A stretch of 64,000 nt of DNA from Rhizobium sp. CFBP 8762 (GTDB taxonomy: Bacteria > Pseudomonadota > Alphaproteobacteria > Rhizobiales > Rhizobiaceae), in contig NZ_JACYUD010000001.1 in the NCBI RefSeq assembly GCF_014841565.1, positions 798,753 to 862,752 of the forward strand. Direction: 5' to 3'. This document shows, piece by piece, positions 56,947-64,000 of the stretch (its first letter is position 1; the number at the start of each line of letters is the position of its first letter). Position numbers and translations under genes: made by a program. Under the pieces are notes generated by a model. It worked only from the letters and a program-made list of their open reading frames with translations, did no database searches and had not been told where the DNA came from.

Positions 56947-57028
56947 GTCGAACATGTCCAAAGACCTCGATCGCGATCAAGGTCGCCGGATGGCAGGGAT
57001 AGTGTGTGTTGGGGCCGAACTCAACCCA

Positions 57029-58093
57029 ATGCGAGTAAGCCCCACCATCCTGACATTCATAAAACTGCTCTTCCTAAAACTAGCCGGCCTTCTCCTAACC
57101 CTTGCCATGTCCAACCCGGCCACCGCCTACGAGGCGGGCACGCGGTGAATAACGATCAAACCTGCGCACCGTTCAGCGCCGGAAAATGTGCTGATAACCT
57201 ATCCCGCGCTGGCCGATGGAGAGGTCTATCAGCTAGGCGCCAACGCTGTGTGGCAAGGCGTTCCCGCACGCCGAAACGCGACACCCGCGACAGGAAAACT
57301 GCCTTTGGTGCTTCTGTCGCACGGTGCTGGTGGAAATGCGGCGGGGCTCGGTTGGATATCGAGGTTTCTTGCGCAGAACGGCTTCATCGTTGCCGCGCCC
57401 AACCATGCCGGTTGCACGTCTACGGATTTGGTCATTGCCTCCTGCATCAAAATCTGGGAGCGTCCCGCCGATCTCTCCGCTACTCTCGACACCCTGCTGG
57501 CTGATCCCCAATGGTCTGAGATGATAGACAGGCAGCGCATTGCAGCCATGGGCTTTTCCCTTGGCGGAAACAGTGTTTTGCTCATGGCAACCGCACGTAT
57601 GTCACTCGACGACTATCAGGCCTATTGCGTGACCATGACAGATCCTGATTCAGATTGCGAATGGCTCAAGCGGGGTGGCGTAGACCTAAAAACCGTCAAC
57701 CGCGAACAGTATGAGAAAGACAGCCGCGACCCACGTATATCTGCCTTCGTCGCCATCGATCCCGGTTTTGCACCCGCTTACAAAAGCGATAGTCTGAAAA
57801 CCATTTCAGCGCCGGGGCTGTTTCTCAATCTTGGCGTCGGCAAAGACGTTCCTCCAACCCTTCGCGCCAATGCCCTTGCCGACGCGATACCCAACGCAGA
57901 ATTTGCTGAGATTGCCAACGCTGTTCACTTCACCTTCCTCGGTCTCTGCAACCCCAACGGTGCCGCGTTGCTGAAAGCAGACAATGAAGATCCGGTCTGC
58001 GACGACGGTGGCCAAATCCCCCGCGCTGTTCTCCACCGGCAGATCAGGCACCGCATCGGCCTATTTCTGACCAAGACGCTTTTAGAGCGCTAA
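57029..58093 (+). pseudogene. Secreted alpha/beta hydrolase (dienelactone hydrolase-like) with in-frame TGA
   Basis: One continuous frame of 355 codons is interrupted only by TGA at 57146-57148. Before it lies a good signal peptide (MRVSPTILTFIKLLFLKLAG to NPATA, then YEAGTR). After it the same frame continues ITIKPAHRSAPENVLITYPA and a full hydrolase domain: LVLLSHGAGGNAAGL, nucleophile elbow GFSLGG, AIDPGF and a late histidine in NAVHFTF. The fold resembles COG4188 predicted dienelactone hydrolases. A CGA-to-TGA change would explain the break. The downstream part could start at GTG 57188 but would lack the signal peptide and have a poor ribosome site. Recent inactivation is most likely; a sequencing error or stop read-through is possible. 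Confidence 0.75.
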
Positions 58094-60867
58094 CTCAACT
58101 GCTTCTTCAACGCATACAGCGCATCCATGGCTTCGCGCGGCGTCATATCGTCCGGGTTCAGTTGGCGAAGAGCGTCTTCCACCTTGGAAGGGGCCGTTTC
58201 TCGGGCGCGCTCCTCGCGGCGCACGGCGACCTGAAACAGGGGCAGGTCGTCGATCAGCTGGCTGGCGGGGTTCTTGCGGTCGGCATCTTCAAGCTTGGCC
58301 AGCACATCGCGCGCACGGGCAACAACGGAGGCCGGAAGGCCAGCCAGTCGTGCCACCTGAATGCCGTAGGAGCGGTCCGCTGCACCCGGTCCCACCTCGT
58401 GCAGAAAGATCACGTCGCCATCCCACTCCTTCACGCGCATGGTGGCGTTGGACAAGCGGCCAAGCTTTTCCGACAGCACCGTCAACTCATGGAAATGTGT
58501 GGCGAACAGGCCCCGGCAGCGGTTGGCCTCATGCAGATGCTCGACCGCCGCCCAGGCGATGGACAGACCGTCGAACGTGGCGGTGCCACGCCCGATCTCA
58601 TCCAGAATGACCAATGACCGTTCCGTTGCCTGATTGAGAATGGCAGCGGTTTCCACCATTTCCACCATGAATGTGGAGCGGCCACGGGCCAGATCGTCCG
58701 ATGCGCCAACGCGGGAAAACAGCCGGTCCACGATGCCGATATGGGCGCTCGTTGCAGGCACGAATGCACCCATCTGCGCCATCAGCGCAATCAGCGCGTT
58801 CTGGCGCAGAAAGGTTGATTTACCACCCATATTGGGTCCGGTCAGCAGCCAGATCGCGCCGTCCTTCGCACCATTGGTGGGTGAGAGATCGCAGTTGTTG
58901 GCTACAAAGGGGTTTGCGCCCTGACGACGCAGGGCTTGCTCCACCACCGGATGACGCCCGCCGACAATGGCAAACTGGCGGCTGTCGTCCACCACCGGGC
59001 GGCAATAACCCTGCTCTTCAGCAAGCGTTGCGAGACTGGCTGCGACATCCACAGTGGCAAGCGCCCGGGCTGCCGCCTTGATCGCTTCTGCATGGCTGAC
59101 GACAGCAGACGTCAGATGGTCGAATGCTTCCAGTTCCAGCGTCAGTGCACGACCGGCGGCATTGGCGATCTTGGTTTCCAGATCCGCCAGCTCCGTTGTG
59201 GTGAACCGCATGGCATTTGCCATGGTCTGGCGGTGGATGAAGCGGCCCCGCGCTTCATCCGTCTCGGTCATCGGACCGGCATTGCCCGCGGTCACTTCAA
59301 TGAAATAGCCAAGCATGTTGTTGTGCTTGATTTTGAGCGATTTGATGCCGGTTTCTTCACAATACTGAAGTTGCAGCCCGGCGATCACGCGGCGCGACTG
59401 GTCGCGCAACGCGCGCACCTCGTCCAGCTCCGCCACCGCACCCTCCCGCAGAAAACCGCCTTCGCGTTTCAACAGCGGCAATTCCTCGGCCAGCATGGTG
59501 GAAAGCTGCAAACCCAGCGTATCCGGCAGCGCCTGAATATCGACGAGAGCCTCGTGCAGTTCCGGCGACAACTCCGCAGCCTTTAACAGTTCATTGACCT
59601 GAAAGGCCGCCTCCAGCCCTTTCAGAATAGAACCGAGATCACGCGGGCCCCCACGGCCCAGCGCCAAGCGCGACAAGGCGCGCGGCATGTCCGGCACCAT
59701 CTTTAAGGAGTCACGCAGATCGCTGCAAAAGGAAGGCTGCGCGACCAGCGTGGCAACTGAGTCCAGCCGCTGATTGATGGCGCTCGAGTCCGTGAGAGGG
59801 GAGGTCAGCCGTTCGCCCAAAAGCCGCGCACCACCACCCGTCACGGTACGGTCCAGCGCTTTCAGCAAAGACCCGTTTCTGTCGCCCGAGAGCGTGCGCA
59901 CCAGTTCCAGATTGGCGCGGGTGGCGGGATCGATAAACACCGTCGAGGCCGAGCTTTCCCGCTCCGGCAAACCAAGCGCCGGGCGCTCTGCAATCTGCGT
60001 TTTTTCGACGTAGGAAACGGCAGCGGCGGCAGCGGCAATTTCAGCGCGGGAAAAACTGCCGAAGCCATCCAGAGTTGAAACGCCGTAATAGCGGCCAATG
60101 CGATTTTCAGCCGTGGCGCTATCAAACAGCACGGCTGGCTGGGGCACGGCGACTTTTCCGAGCACATCAAACACAGGGCGCAGTTCGGCATCGTGAAACA
60201 GCGTATCAGCCAGAATCAGCTCACGCGGCTCAATGCGCAGAATATCCGCCAGCAGCCGCTGCTCGTTGGTTTCCGCCAGCCGGAAGACGCCGGTGGAAAT
60301 GTCGATCCAGGCCAGGCCGATGGTTGGTTCCGCCCCGCCGCGAATGCGTGCCATCGCCATCAGGTAATTGGATTGCGATGGCGACAAAAGCCGCTCTTCC
60401 GTCAGCGTACCGGCTGTCACCAGCCGCACGACCCCCCGTTGAACGACCGATTTGGAGCCGCGCTTGCGCGCTTCCGCCGGGTCTTCCATCTGCTCGCACA
60501 CGGCAACCCGGTAACCAAGGGCTATCAGCTTTTCCAGATAATCATCCGAAGCATGAATGGGAACGCCGCACATGGCGATGTCTTCGCCCATATGCTGCCC
60601 GCGCTTGGTCAGCGTTATTCCCAGCGCGCGCGATGCCTCTACCGCATCGTCGAAGAATAACTCATAGAAATCTCCCATGCGATAAAACAGCAGGTAATCG
60701 GGATTGTTCGCCTTGATCTCGATGTATTGCTCCATCATCGGCGTCGCGGAGGCGCGGCTTTCCGGCGAGGACAAACGGGCAGTGGCATCTGGGGCTGGCA
60801 TAGGGGTGGTCACGGGCGGCGCTGTTCCTTGAAGCATAATCCAGACGATCTCGGACCATACTGTCAT
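58090..60867 (-). CDS. mutS: DNA mismatch repair protein MutS
   Basis: A protein of up to 925 residues that recognises mispairs. The mismatch-binding [11 protein letters not shown] contains the Phe-x-Glu wedge (FYE). The ATPase has Walker [11 protein letters not shown], Walker B-region [16 protein letters not shown] and [11 protein letters not shown]. The first ATG (60867) lacks a ribosome site; ATGs at 60837 and 60801 are alternatives because the conserved part begins near residue 45. Its stop overlaps that of the convergent broken hydrolase. Confidence 0.97.
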   Translation of the reverse strand: MTVWSEIVWIMLQGTAPPVTTPMPAPDATARLSSPESRASATPMMEQYIEIKANNPDYLLFYRMGDFYELFFDDAVEASRALGITLTKRGQHMGEDIAMCGVPIHASDDYLEKLIALGYRVAVCEQMEDPAEARKRGSKSVVQRGVVRLVTAGTLTEERLLSPSQSNYLMAMARIRGGAEPTIGLAWIDISTGVFRLAETNEQRLLADILRIEPRELILADTLFHDAELRPVFDVLGKVAVPQPAVLFDSATAENRIGRYYGVSTLDGFGSFSRAEIAAAAAAVSYVEKTQIAERPALGLPERESSASTVFIDPATRANLELVRTLSGDRNGSLLKALDRTVTGGGARLLGERLTSPLTDSSAINQRLDSVATLVAQPSFCSDLRDSLKMVPDMPRALSRLALGRGGPRDLGSILKGLEAAFQVNELLKAAELSPELHEALVDIQALPDTLGLQLSTMLAEELPLLKREGGFLREGAVAELDEVRALRDQSRRVIAGLQLQYCEETGIKSLKIKHNNMLGYFIEVTAGNAGPMTETDEARGRFIHRQTMANAMRFTTTELADLETKIANAAGRALTLELEAFDHLTSAVVSHAEAIKAAARALATVDVAASLATLAEEQGYCRPVVDDSRQFAIVGGRHPVVEQALRRQGANPFVANNCDLSPTNGAKDGAIWLLTGPNMGGKSTFLRQNALIALMAQMGAFVPATSAHIGIVDRLFSRVGASDDLARGRSTFMVEMVETAAILNQATERSLVILDEIGRGTATFDGLSIAWAAVEHLHEANRCRGLFATHFHELTVLSEKLGRLSNATMRVKEWDGDVIFLHEVGPGAADRSYGIQVARLAGLPASVVARARDVLAKLEDADRKNPASQLIDDLPLFQVAVRREERARETAPSKVEDALRQLNPDDMTPREAMDALYALKKQLS

Positions 60868-60915
60868 TCAAAAGGCGGGAAAGACGAGGTCCTTCTCCAA
60901 AACAGCAGTTTAGGA

Positions 60916-60959
60916 TGTGTGCGGTCACGCACACAACAGCAAAGCGGGCAAAAGCCCGC
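60916..60959 (-). terminator. Two tandem hairpins after olsB
   Basis: On the minus strand, after the olsB stop, GCGGGC/GCCCGC with an AAAA-type loop (60944-60959) is followed by a short T-rich run. A perfect TGTGTGCG/CGCACACA hairpin (60916-60935) comes next. They probably end the olsB transcript before mutS; the T-run is weak. Confidence 0.55.
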
Positions 60960-60982
60960 CCCGCCCACAGCTACATGATACT

Positions 60983-61861
60983 TTAACTGTTGAAGCGACC
61001 GGCATCGGCGCCGTAATAGTTCAGATAACGCTCGGAAATATTGCTGATCGGTAAAACGATCAACACATCGGTCGTTCCGAATGCGTGGTCCACCACAGCA
61101 CCATTTCCAACCATGGCACCCAGCCGCATATAGCCCTTGATCAGCGGCGGCAGCGCGGCCAGCGCCTTTTTCGGATTGATTGCCTCGATCGGCATCATAT
61201 CCATGGTTCTGAACAGTTCCGGACGCGCCGATACGTCCCACTCGTCTGCCACGCGCACGCTGTGGTGCAGGAAGGAGAGTGCCAGAGCATGTTCCGCCGG
61301 AATGGCGCCGTGGAACGAGCCGCAGCCAAACATGGCATCGATGTTGTGCTTCAAGGCATAGGCCCAGTTTCCCTGCCATAGCAGTTCCACCGTGCGCTTG
61401 GTCCGGTATTTGGGCAGAACGCAGGAACGGCCCAGCTCCATAAACCGCTTGTCCGGGTGGCGCGCCACCAGTGCATCCACATCGAACTCGCTTGCCGAAT
61501 AGAAGCCGCCGGACATGCGGGCCACATCCTGACGCAGCAGCCTGTAGGTGCCGACAACCTGCTCTTCCGCATCCCCTTCGATGCTGGTATCCAGCACCAG
61601 AAGATGGTCGCAAACCGCGTCCCAAGCGTCGATATCACGCTTGCGCCGGTTGGCTTCCGAAGGGATTTGCGCATTCATTTCCTCGACAAAGACTTTGTAG
61701 CGCAGGGCTTGCGCTGCATCGACCTCTGAATGGCTGCGGGCGATGCGCGTTTCCAGTGTGCCTATGCGACCCAGCACATCGGACGCCGCTGCGGCACGCG
61801 CGGGTGTGCGCAGTACGGTCGGCTCCACATGAAGGGGCGCATTCAGAAGGTCGATAGTCAT
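60983..61861 (-). CDS. olsB: L-ornithine N(alpha)-acyltransferase
   Basis: A 292-residue GNAT-like acyltransferase that makes lyso-ornithine lipid from ornithine and 3-hydroxyacyl-ACP. It has ALRYKVFVEEMNA, WDAVCDHLLVLD, VVGTYRLLRQDVA, FMELGRSCVLPKYRTKRTVELLW (in part) and FGCGSFHG, all typical of OlsB. Ornithine lipids are phosphate-free membrane lipids common in rhizobia. OlsA-type activity to finish the lipid is not encoded next to it. Confidence 0.92.
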   Translation of the reverse strand: MTIDLLNAPLHVEPTVLRTPARAAAASDVLGRIGTLETRIARSHSEVDAAQALRYKVFVEEMNAQIPSEANRRKRDIDAWDAVCDHLLVLDTSIEGDAEEQVVGTYRLLRQDVARMSGGFYSASEFDVDALVARHPDKRFMELGRSCVLPKYRTKRTVELLWQGNWAYALKHNIDAMFGCGSFHGAIPAEHALALSFLHHSVRVADEWDVSARPELFRTMDMMPIEAINPKKALAALPPLIKGYMRLGAMVGNGAVVDHAFGTTDVLIVLPISNISERYLNYYGADAGRFNS

Positions 61862-61968
61862 AGCGATTCATCCCCGTTCGCTTGCTTCTGTCGCGAGAGG
61901 TAACAAAGATCTGCGACGGCAACATGACATCAGAACCGGGATGGCGCCAGCACAATGGCGCTCTTTCC

Positions 61969-62304
61969 TTATTGTCTGTCGGGTCGCGACACCGCAGCCC
62001 GTCTTTGCGCAACCCTTGTGAAAAGCCACCGGGACAACGCCAAAACAACCATCACCGCTCCGGCAGACGCAAGCGCGATTTCTACAGCCAAGCTAGCGCC
62101 CATGGCACCGGCAGCTACGATCAATGCCATGCCTATCATGGCAGCGGGAAATGCACTGTCCTGCTGTTCGTCCGCTTCATCAAAACGCTCATCAGGAACA
62201 GCGCTGTGCTCTGCAAAATTTGATTCGACCAGAATCAGAAGATCATCCGAATTCCCTTGCGTTGTCGGGACTGCGTGTGTCCATGTCTGCGTTGTCTCAA
62301 CCAT
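61969..62304 (-). CDS. Hypothetical small membrane protein
   Basis: A 111-residue frame starting at ATG 62304 with AAGG about 7 bases upstream; a start 6 codons earlier also exists. An acidic N-terminal half (NSDDLLILVES, ERFDEADEQQDS) precedes two membrane helices (AAMIGMALIVAAGAMGASLA and IALASAGAVMVVLALSRWLF) and a basic tail. I recognise no family. It lies between olsB and lspA on the same strand. Overlapping plus-strand frames here look less protein-like. Confidence 0.5.
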   Translation of the reverse strand: MVETTQTWTHAVPTTQGNSDDLLILVESNFAEHSAVPDERFDEADEQQDSAFPAAMIGMALIVAAGAMGASLAVEIALASAGAVMVVLALSRWLFTRVAQRRAAVSRPDRQ

Positions 62305-62342
62305 GCCTGCACCTTCAAACAAGGACAGCGCATAACCAGTCG

Positions 62343-62867
62343 CTATCCATCCGAGTTTTTTATATTCCTACTTTCTTTCATAAGAATAAACTCGTCAAGG
62401 ATTACGCTGGCGGCACCGACACTAATAAAGACATCAGCCATATTAAAGACCGCGAATGACCATGTTTCCGTGTAGAAAAGAATATAGTCGATGACATAAC
62501 CAAACAGCAGGCGGTCGATGAGATTGCCAAGCGCACCCGCGATGATCATGGCAAAGCCGAAATGGGCGAAAAATCTGGTTTTCGGCGTTTTTCGCCACAA
62601 CCACAGCACAAAGGCCACAACGATCAGACGCATGGTGACAATAAACCAGCCCTCCATGCCCGAGAGCATGGAAAATGCCACACCGTAATTGTGGGTGCGG
62701 AACAGCGCCAGCATCGGCACAACAGGAACCCCCTGCTCAAAGGGTAGATCACGCTCGACAAAAAATTTGATGAGTTGGTCGACCAGCAACGCCGCCACGA
62801 TGAAAATGGCGATCGGCAGTGGTCTGGAAAAAATCGTATCGCGCTTGATTGTGGTATCGCTTGCCAT
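62343..62867 (-). CDS. lspA: Lipoprotein signal peptidase (signal peptidase II)
   Basis: A 174-residue inner-membrane aspartic protease that cuts prolipoprotein signal peptides. It has four membrane helices and both catalytic-aspartate motifs, [16 protein letters not shown] and [11 protein letters not shown]. It lies 6 bases after the SpoU-type methyltransferase and is probably co-transcribed with it. Confidence 0.96.
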   Translation of the reverse strand: MASDTTIKRDTIFSRPLPIAIFIVAALLVDQLIKFFVERDLPFEQGVPVVPMLALFRTHNYGVAFSMLSGMEGWFIVTMRLIVVAFVLWLWRKTPKTRFFAHFGFAMIIAGALGNLIDRLLFGYVIDYILFYTETWSFAVFNMADVFISVGAASVILDEFILMKESRNIKNSDG

Positions 62868-62872
62868 AAGGA

Positions 62873-63724
62873 TCAGCCCAGATCGAGAAGGTGGCGGCGC
62901 GCTTCAAACAGCATCACGCCGGTGGCAATCGCCAGATTAAGCGAGTCGGCGCGGCCTTGTTGCGGAATACGCGCCAGCGCATCGGCCTCAGTGGCCAGAT
63001 CCTCCGGCAGACCGGATTGCTCATTGCCCATCATCAGCACCACGGGCTTTCTGCGGTAATCAATGGTGCGATAGTCCACCGAGCCCGCCAGATGCGTGGC
63101 AACCACCTGCACATCAGCGCCTTTTTTCCATCGCAAAAACTCCTCGACGCTGGCACGGGCAACGGGCATGGCAAACACCGAGCCCATGGTGGCCCGGATG
63201 GTTTCCAGTGAAAACGGATCGGTGCTGTCGCCAATAAGAATGACACCGGAGGCCCCCGCTGCGTCGGCGGTGCGAATGATCGTGCCGAGATTGCCGGGGT
63301 CACGCACCCGGTCCAACGCCACATAGGTCTCAGTGGCTTTCGGCTGAATATCGGCAAGCCTTGTGAATTGCTGCTCGAAAATGCCGACCACCATCTGTGG
63401 ATTATCACGACGGGTGATGGACGACAGCACCTTCTCGCTGACCTCCACCACCAGTCCGCCGGTCGCAAAGGTGCGCAACGCGACCTGCTCCACGGCGGGC
63501 TTGCCTTTGGCCGCCTTGGCGTACACCAGCGTGCGAATGGTCCAGCCGAGTTCCAGCGCATCGATGACCAGCTTCAATCCTTCGGCCATGAAGGTGTTGG
63601 TCTCATCACGGGTCTTCTTTTGCGAGAGCGCCTTGATGTCCTTGATGATGGGATTGGCAAGGCTGGTGACCTCCTTGACCAGGCCGACACGATGGGGGCC
63701 ACTCAGATTTTTTTCGTCGCTCAT
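62873..63724 (-). CDS. SpoU/TrmH-family RNA 2'-O-methyltransferase
   Basis: A 283-residue knotted methyltransferase. An N-terminal substrate-binding domain ([21 protein letters not shown] in part, [13 protein letters not shown]) precedes the SpoU domain. Motif 1 is [20 protein letters not shown], motif 2 MGNEQSGLP and motif 3 [13 protein letters not shown]. The target (tRNA or 23S rRNA) cannot be fixed from sequence. The ATG at 63724 overlaps the stop of the upstream methyltransferase. Confidence 0.92.
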   Translation of the reverse strand: MSDEKNLSGPHRVGLVKEVTSLANPIIKDIKALSQKKTRDETNTFMAEGLKLVIDALELGWTIRTLVYAKAAKGKPAVEQVALRTFATGGLVVEVSEKVLSSITRRDNPQMVVGIFEQQFTRLADIQPKATETYVALDRVRDPGNLGTIIRTADAAGASGVILIGDSTDPFSLETIRATMGSVFAMPVARASVEEFLRWKKGADVQVVATHLAGSVDYRTIDYRRKPVVLMMGNEQSGLPEDLATEADALARIPQQGRADSLNLAIATGVMLFEARRHLLDLG

Positions 63725-64000
63725 TGTGGCATCCATCGGCTGAACAGGGACGTTGAAAGGGCACGGCCATGCTCACGACCGTCAAGCCCGGCTTCGCGGA
63801 TGATGAGTTCGCCGGATTCCACCACGCCGCCGCGCCCGCGCATGGTATCGCGCATCAGTTCGTGCATGGAGTAGAAGCTCGCGCGGATGGAATAGGCCGT
63901 CAGCACCAGCCCTTTTGCCTCCGGTGACAGGATTTCACGGCAGATATCCAGCATCGCAGCGATGTGATCGAACAACTGCCACACTTCGCCATTCGGTCCC
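63721..64000 (-). CDS. Class I SAM-dependent methyltransferase, C-terminal part
   Basis: The last 92 or so residues of a gene that enters from the right edge. It reads GPNGEVWQLFDHI, LDICREILSPEAKGLVLTAYS and ends [15 protein letters not shown]. This matches the end of rhizobial RlmI/RlmK-like SAM-dependent rRNA methyltransferases as I recall them; the SAM site is outside the window. It overlaps the SpoU-type gene by four bases, so both RNA methyltransferases and lspA form one leftward operon. Confidence 0.75.
   Translation of the reverse strand, partial: GPNGEVWQLFDHIAAMLDICREILSPEAKGLVLTAYSIRASFYSMHELMRDTMRGRGGVVESGELIIREAGLDGREHGRALSTSLFSRWMPQ

Noticed and set aside
61955-62335. Plus-strand frame of 126 codons between olsB and lspA
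   Set aside because: The minus-strand frame in the same place has a ribosome site and clear membrane helices and follows the strand of its neighbours, so it is preferred.

Overview
The window is a chromosomal segment of an alphaproteobacterium of the order Hyphomicrobiales (Rhizobiales), most like the Rhizobiaceae/Brucellaceae branch. The evidence is gene order and content: rpmH-rnpA-yidC-engB near argB, dapD-dapE, truA-fmt-def, a PraR-like regulator beside metK, lnt-tlyC-ybeY-phoH-miaB, trpS-murJ-glnD, mutS, and an OlsB-type ornithine lipid acyltransferase. A species cannot be named from the sequence alone. There is no CRISPR array, prophage, insertion sequence or rRNA operon, and no stretch of more than about 300 bases lacks a gene.

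Layout. 1-720: the ATPase of a zinc-type ABC importer, cut by the left edge, with a Zur-like operator upstream. 797-9266: a sugar catabolism cluster with a divergent class II aldolase, DeoR regulator, FGGY kinase, RbsA/RbsC/RbsB-type importer, a ketose 3-epimerase and an OsmC protein. 9263-14900: a leftward operon for a peptide-type ABC importer, headed by an AhpD/CMD-like protein with no cysteine. 15071-17199: a DUF883-like protein, tRNA-Arg(ACG) and an orphan histidine kinase. 17338-20676: the rpmH-rnpA-yidC-engB block. 20741-23385: a module lying between engB and argB, made of a DUF1269 protein, a secreted fasciclin-domain protein, and an ECF sigma factor with its RskA-like anti-sigma factor. 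23577-34960: argB, a DMT transporter, a Pyr5N-type nucleotidase, a LOG-family protein, dapD, dapE, a putative lysozyme inhibitor, truA-fmt, def and rmuC. 35046-36986: ribokinase and nucleoside hydrolase, convergent across a long perfect hairpin. 37185-40447: small heat-shock protein with DUF1150, trmB-metK and the PraR-like regulator. 40603-55752: a long leftward housekeeping run (lnt, tlyC, ybeY, phoH, miaB, plsC, fur, rimI, tsaB, nfuA, usp, trpS, murJ, glnD). 55842-58093: a membrane-anchored AraC regulator divergent from a secreted alpha/beta hydrolase gene broken by one in-frame TGA. 58090-64000: mutS, olsB, lspA, a SpoU-type RNA methyltransferase, and the C-terminus of a SAM-dependent methyltransferase cut by the right edge.

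How it works together. Most of the window is core genome: ribosome and RNA maturation, lysine and arginine synthesis, membrane insertion, lipoprotein processing, nitrogen signalling and mismatch repair. Accessory functions are concentrated in the two importer clusters, the sigma/anti-sigma/fasciclin module and the AraC/hydrolase pair. Tight 4-base ATGA, GTGA or TTGA overlaps mark many operon joints. Related palindromic intergenic elements recur at 19852, 24466 and 56890, and a different two-hairpin element lies between fmt and def. The most rewarding points to check are the TGA-interrupted hydrolase, the fasciclin/sigma/anti-sigma linkage (which parallels SigK-RskA-MPT70/83 of mycobacteria), the cysteine-less AhpD-like protein, the 14-bp triple repeat over its stop codon, and the 17-bp perfect hairpin at 35961-36004.
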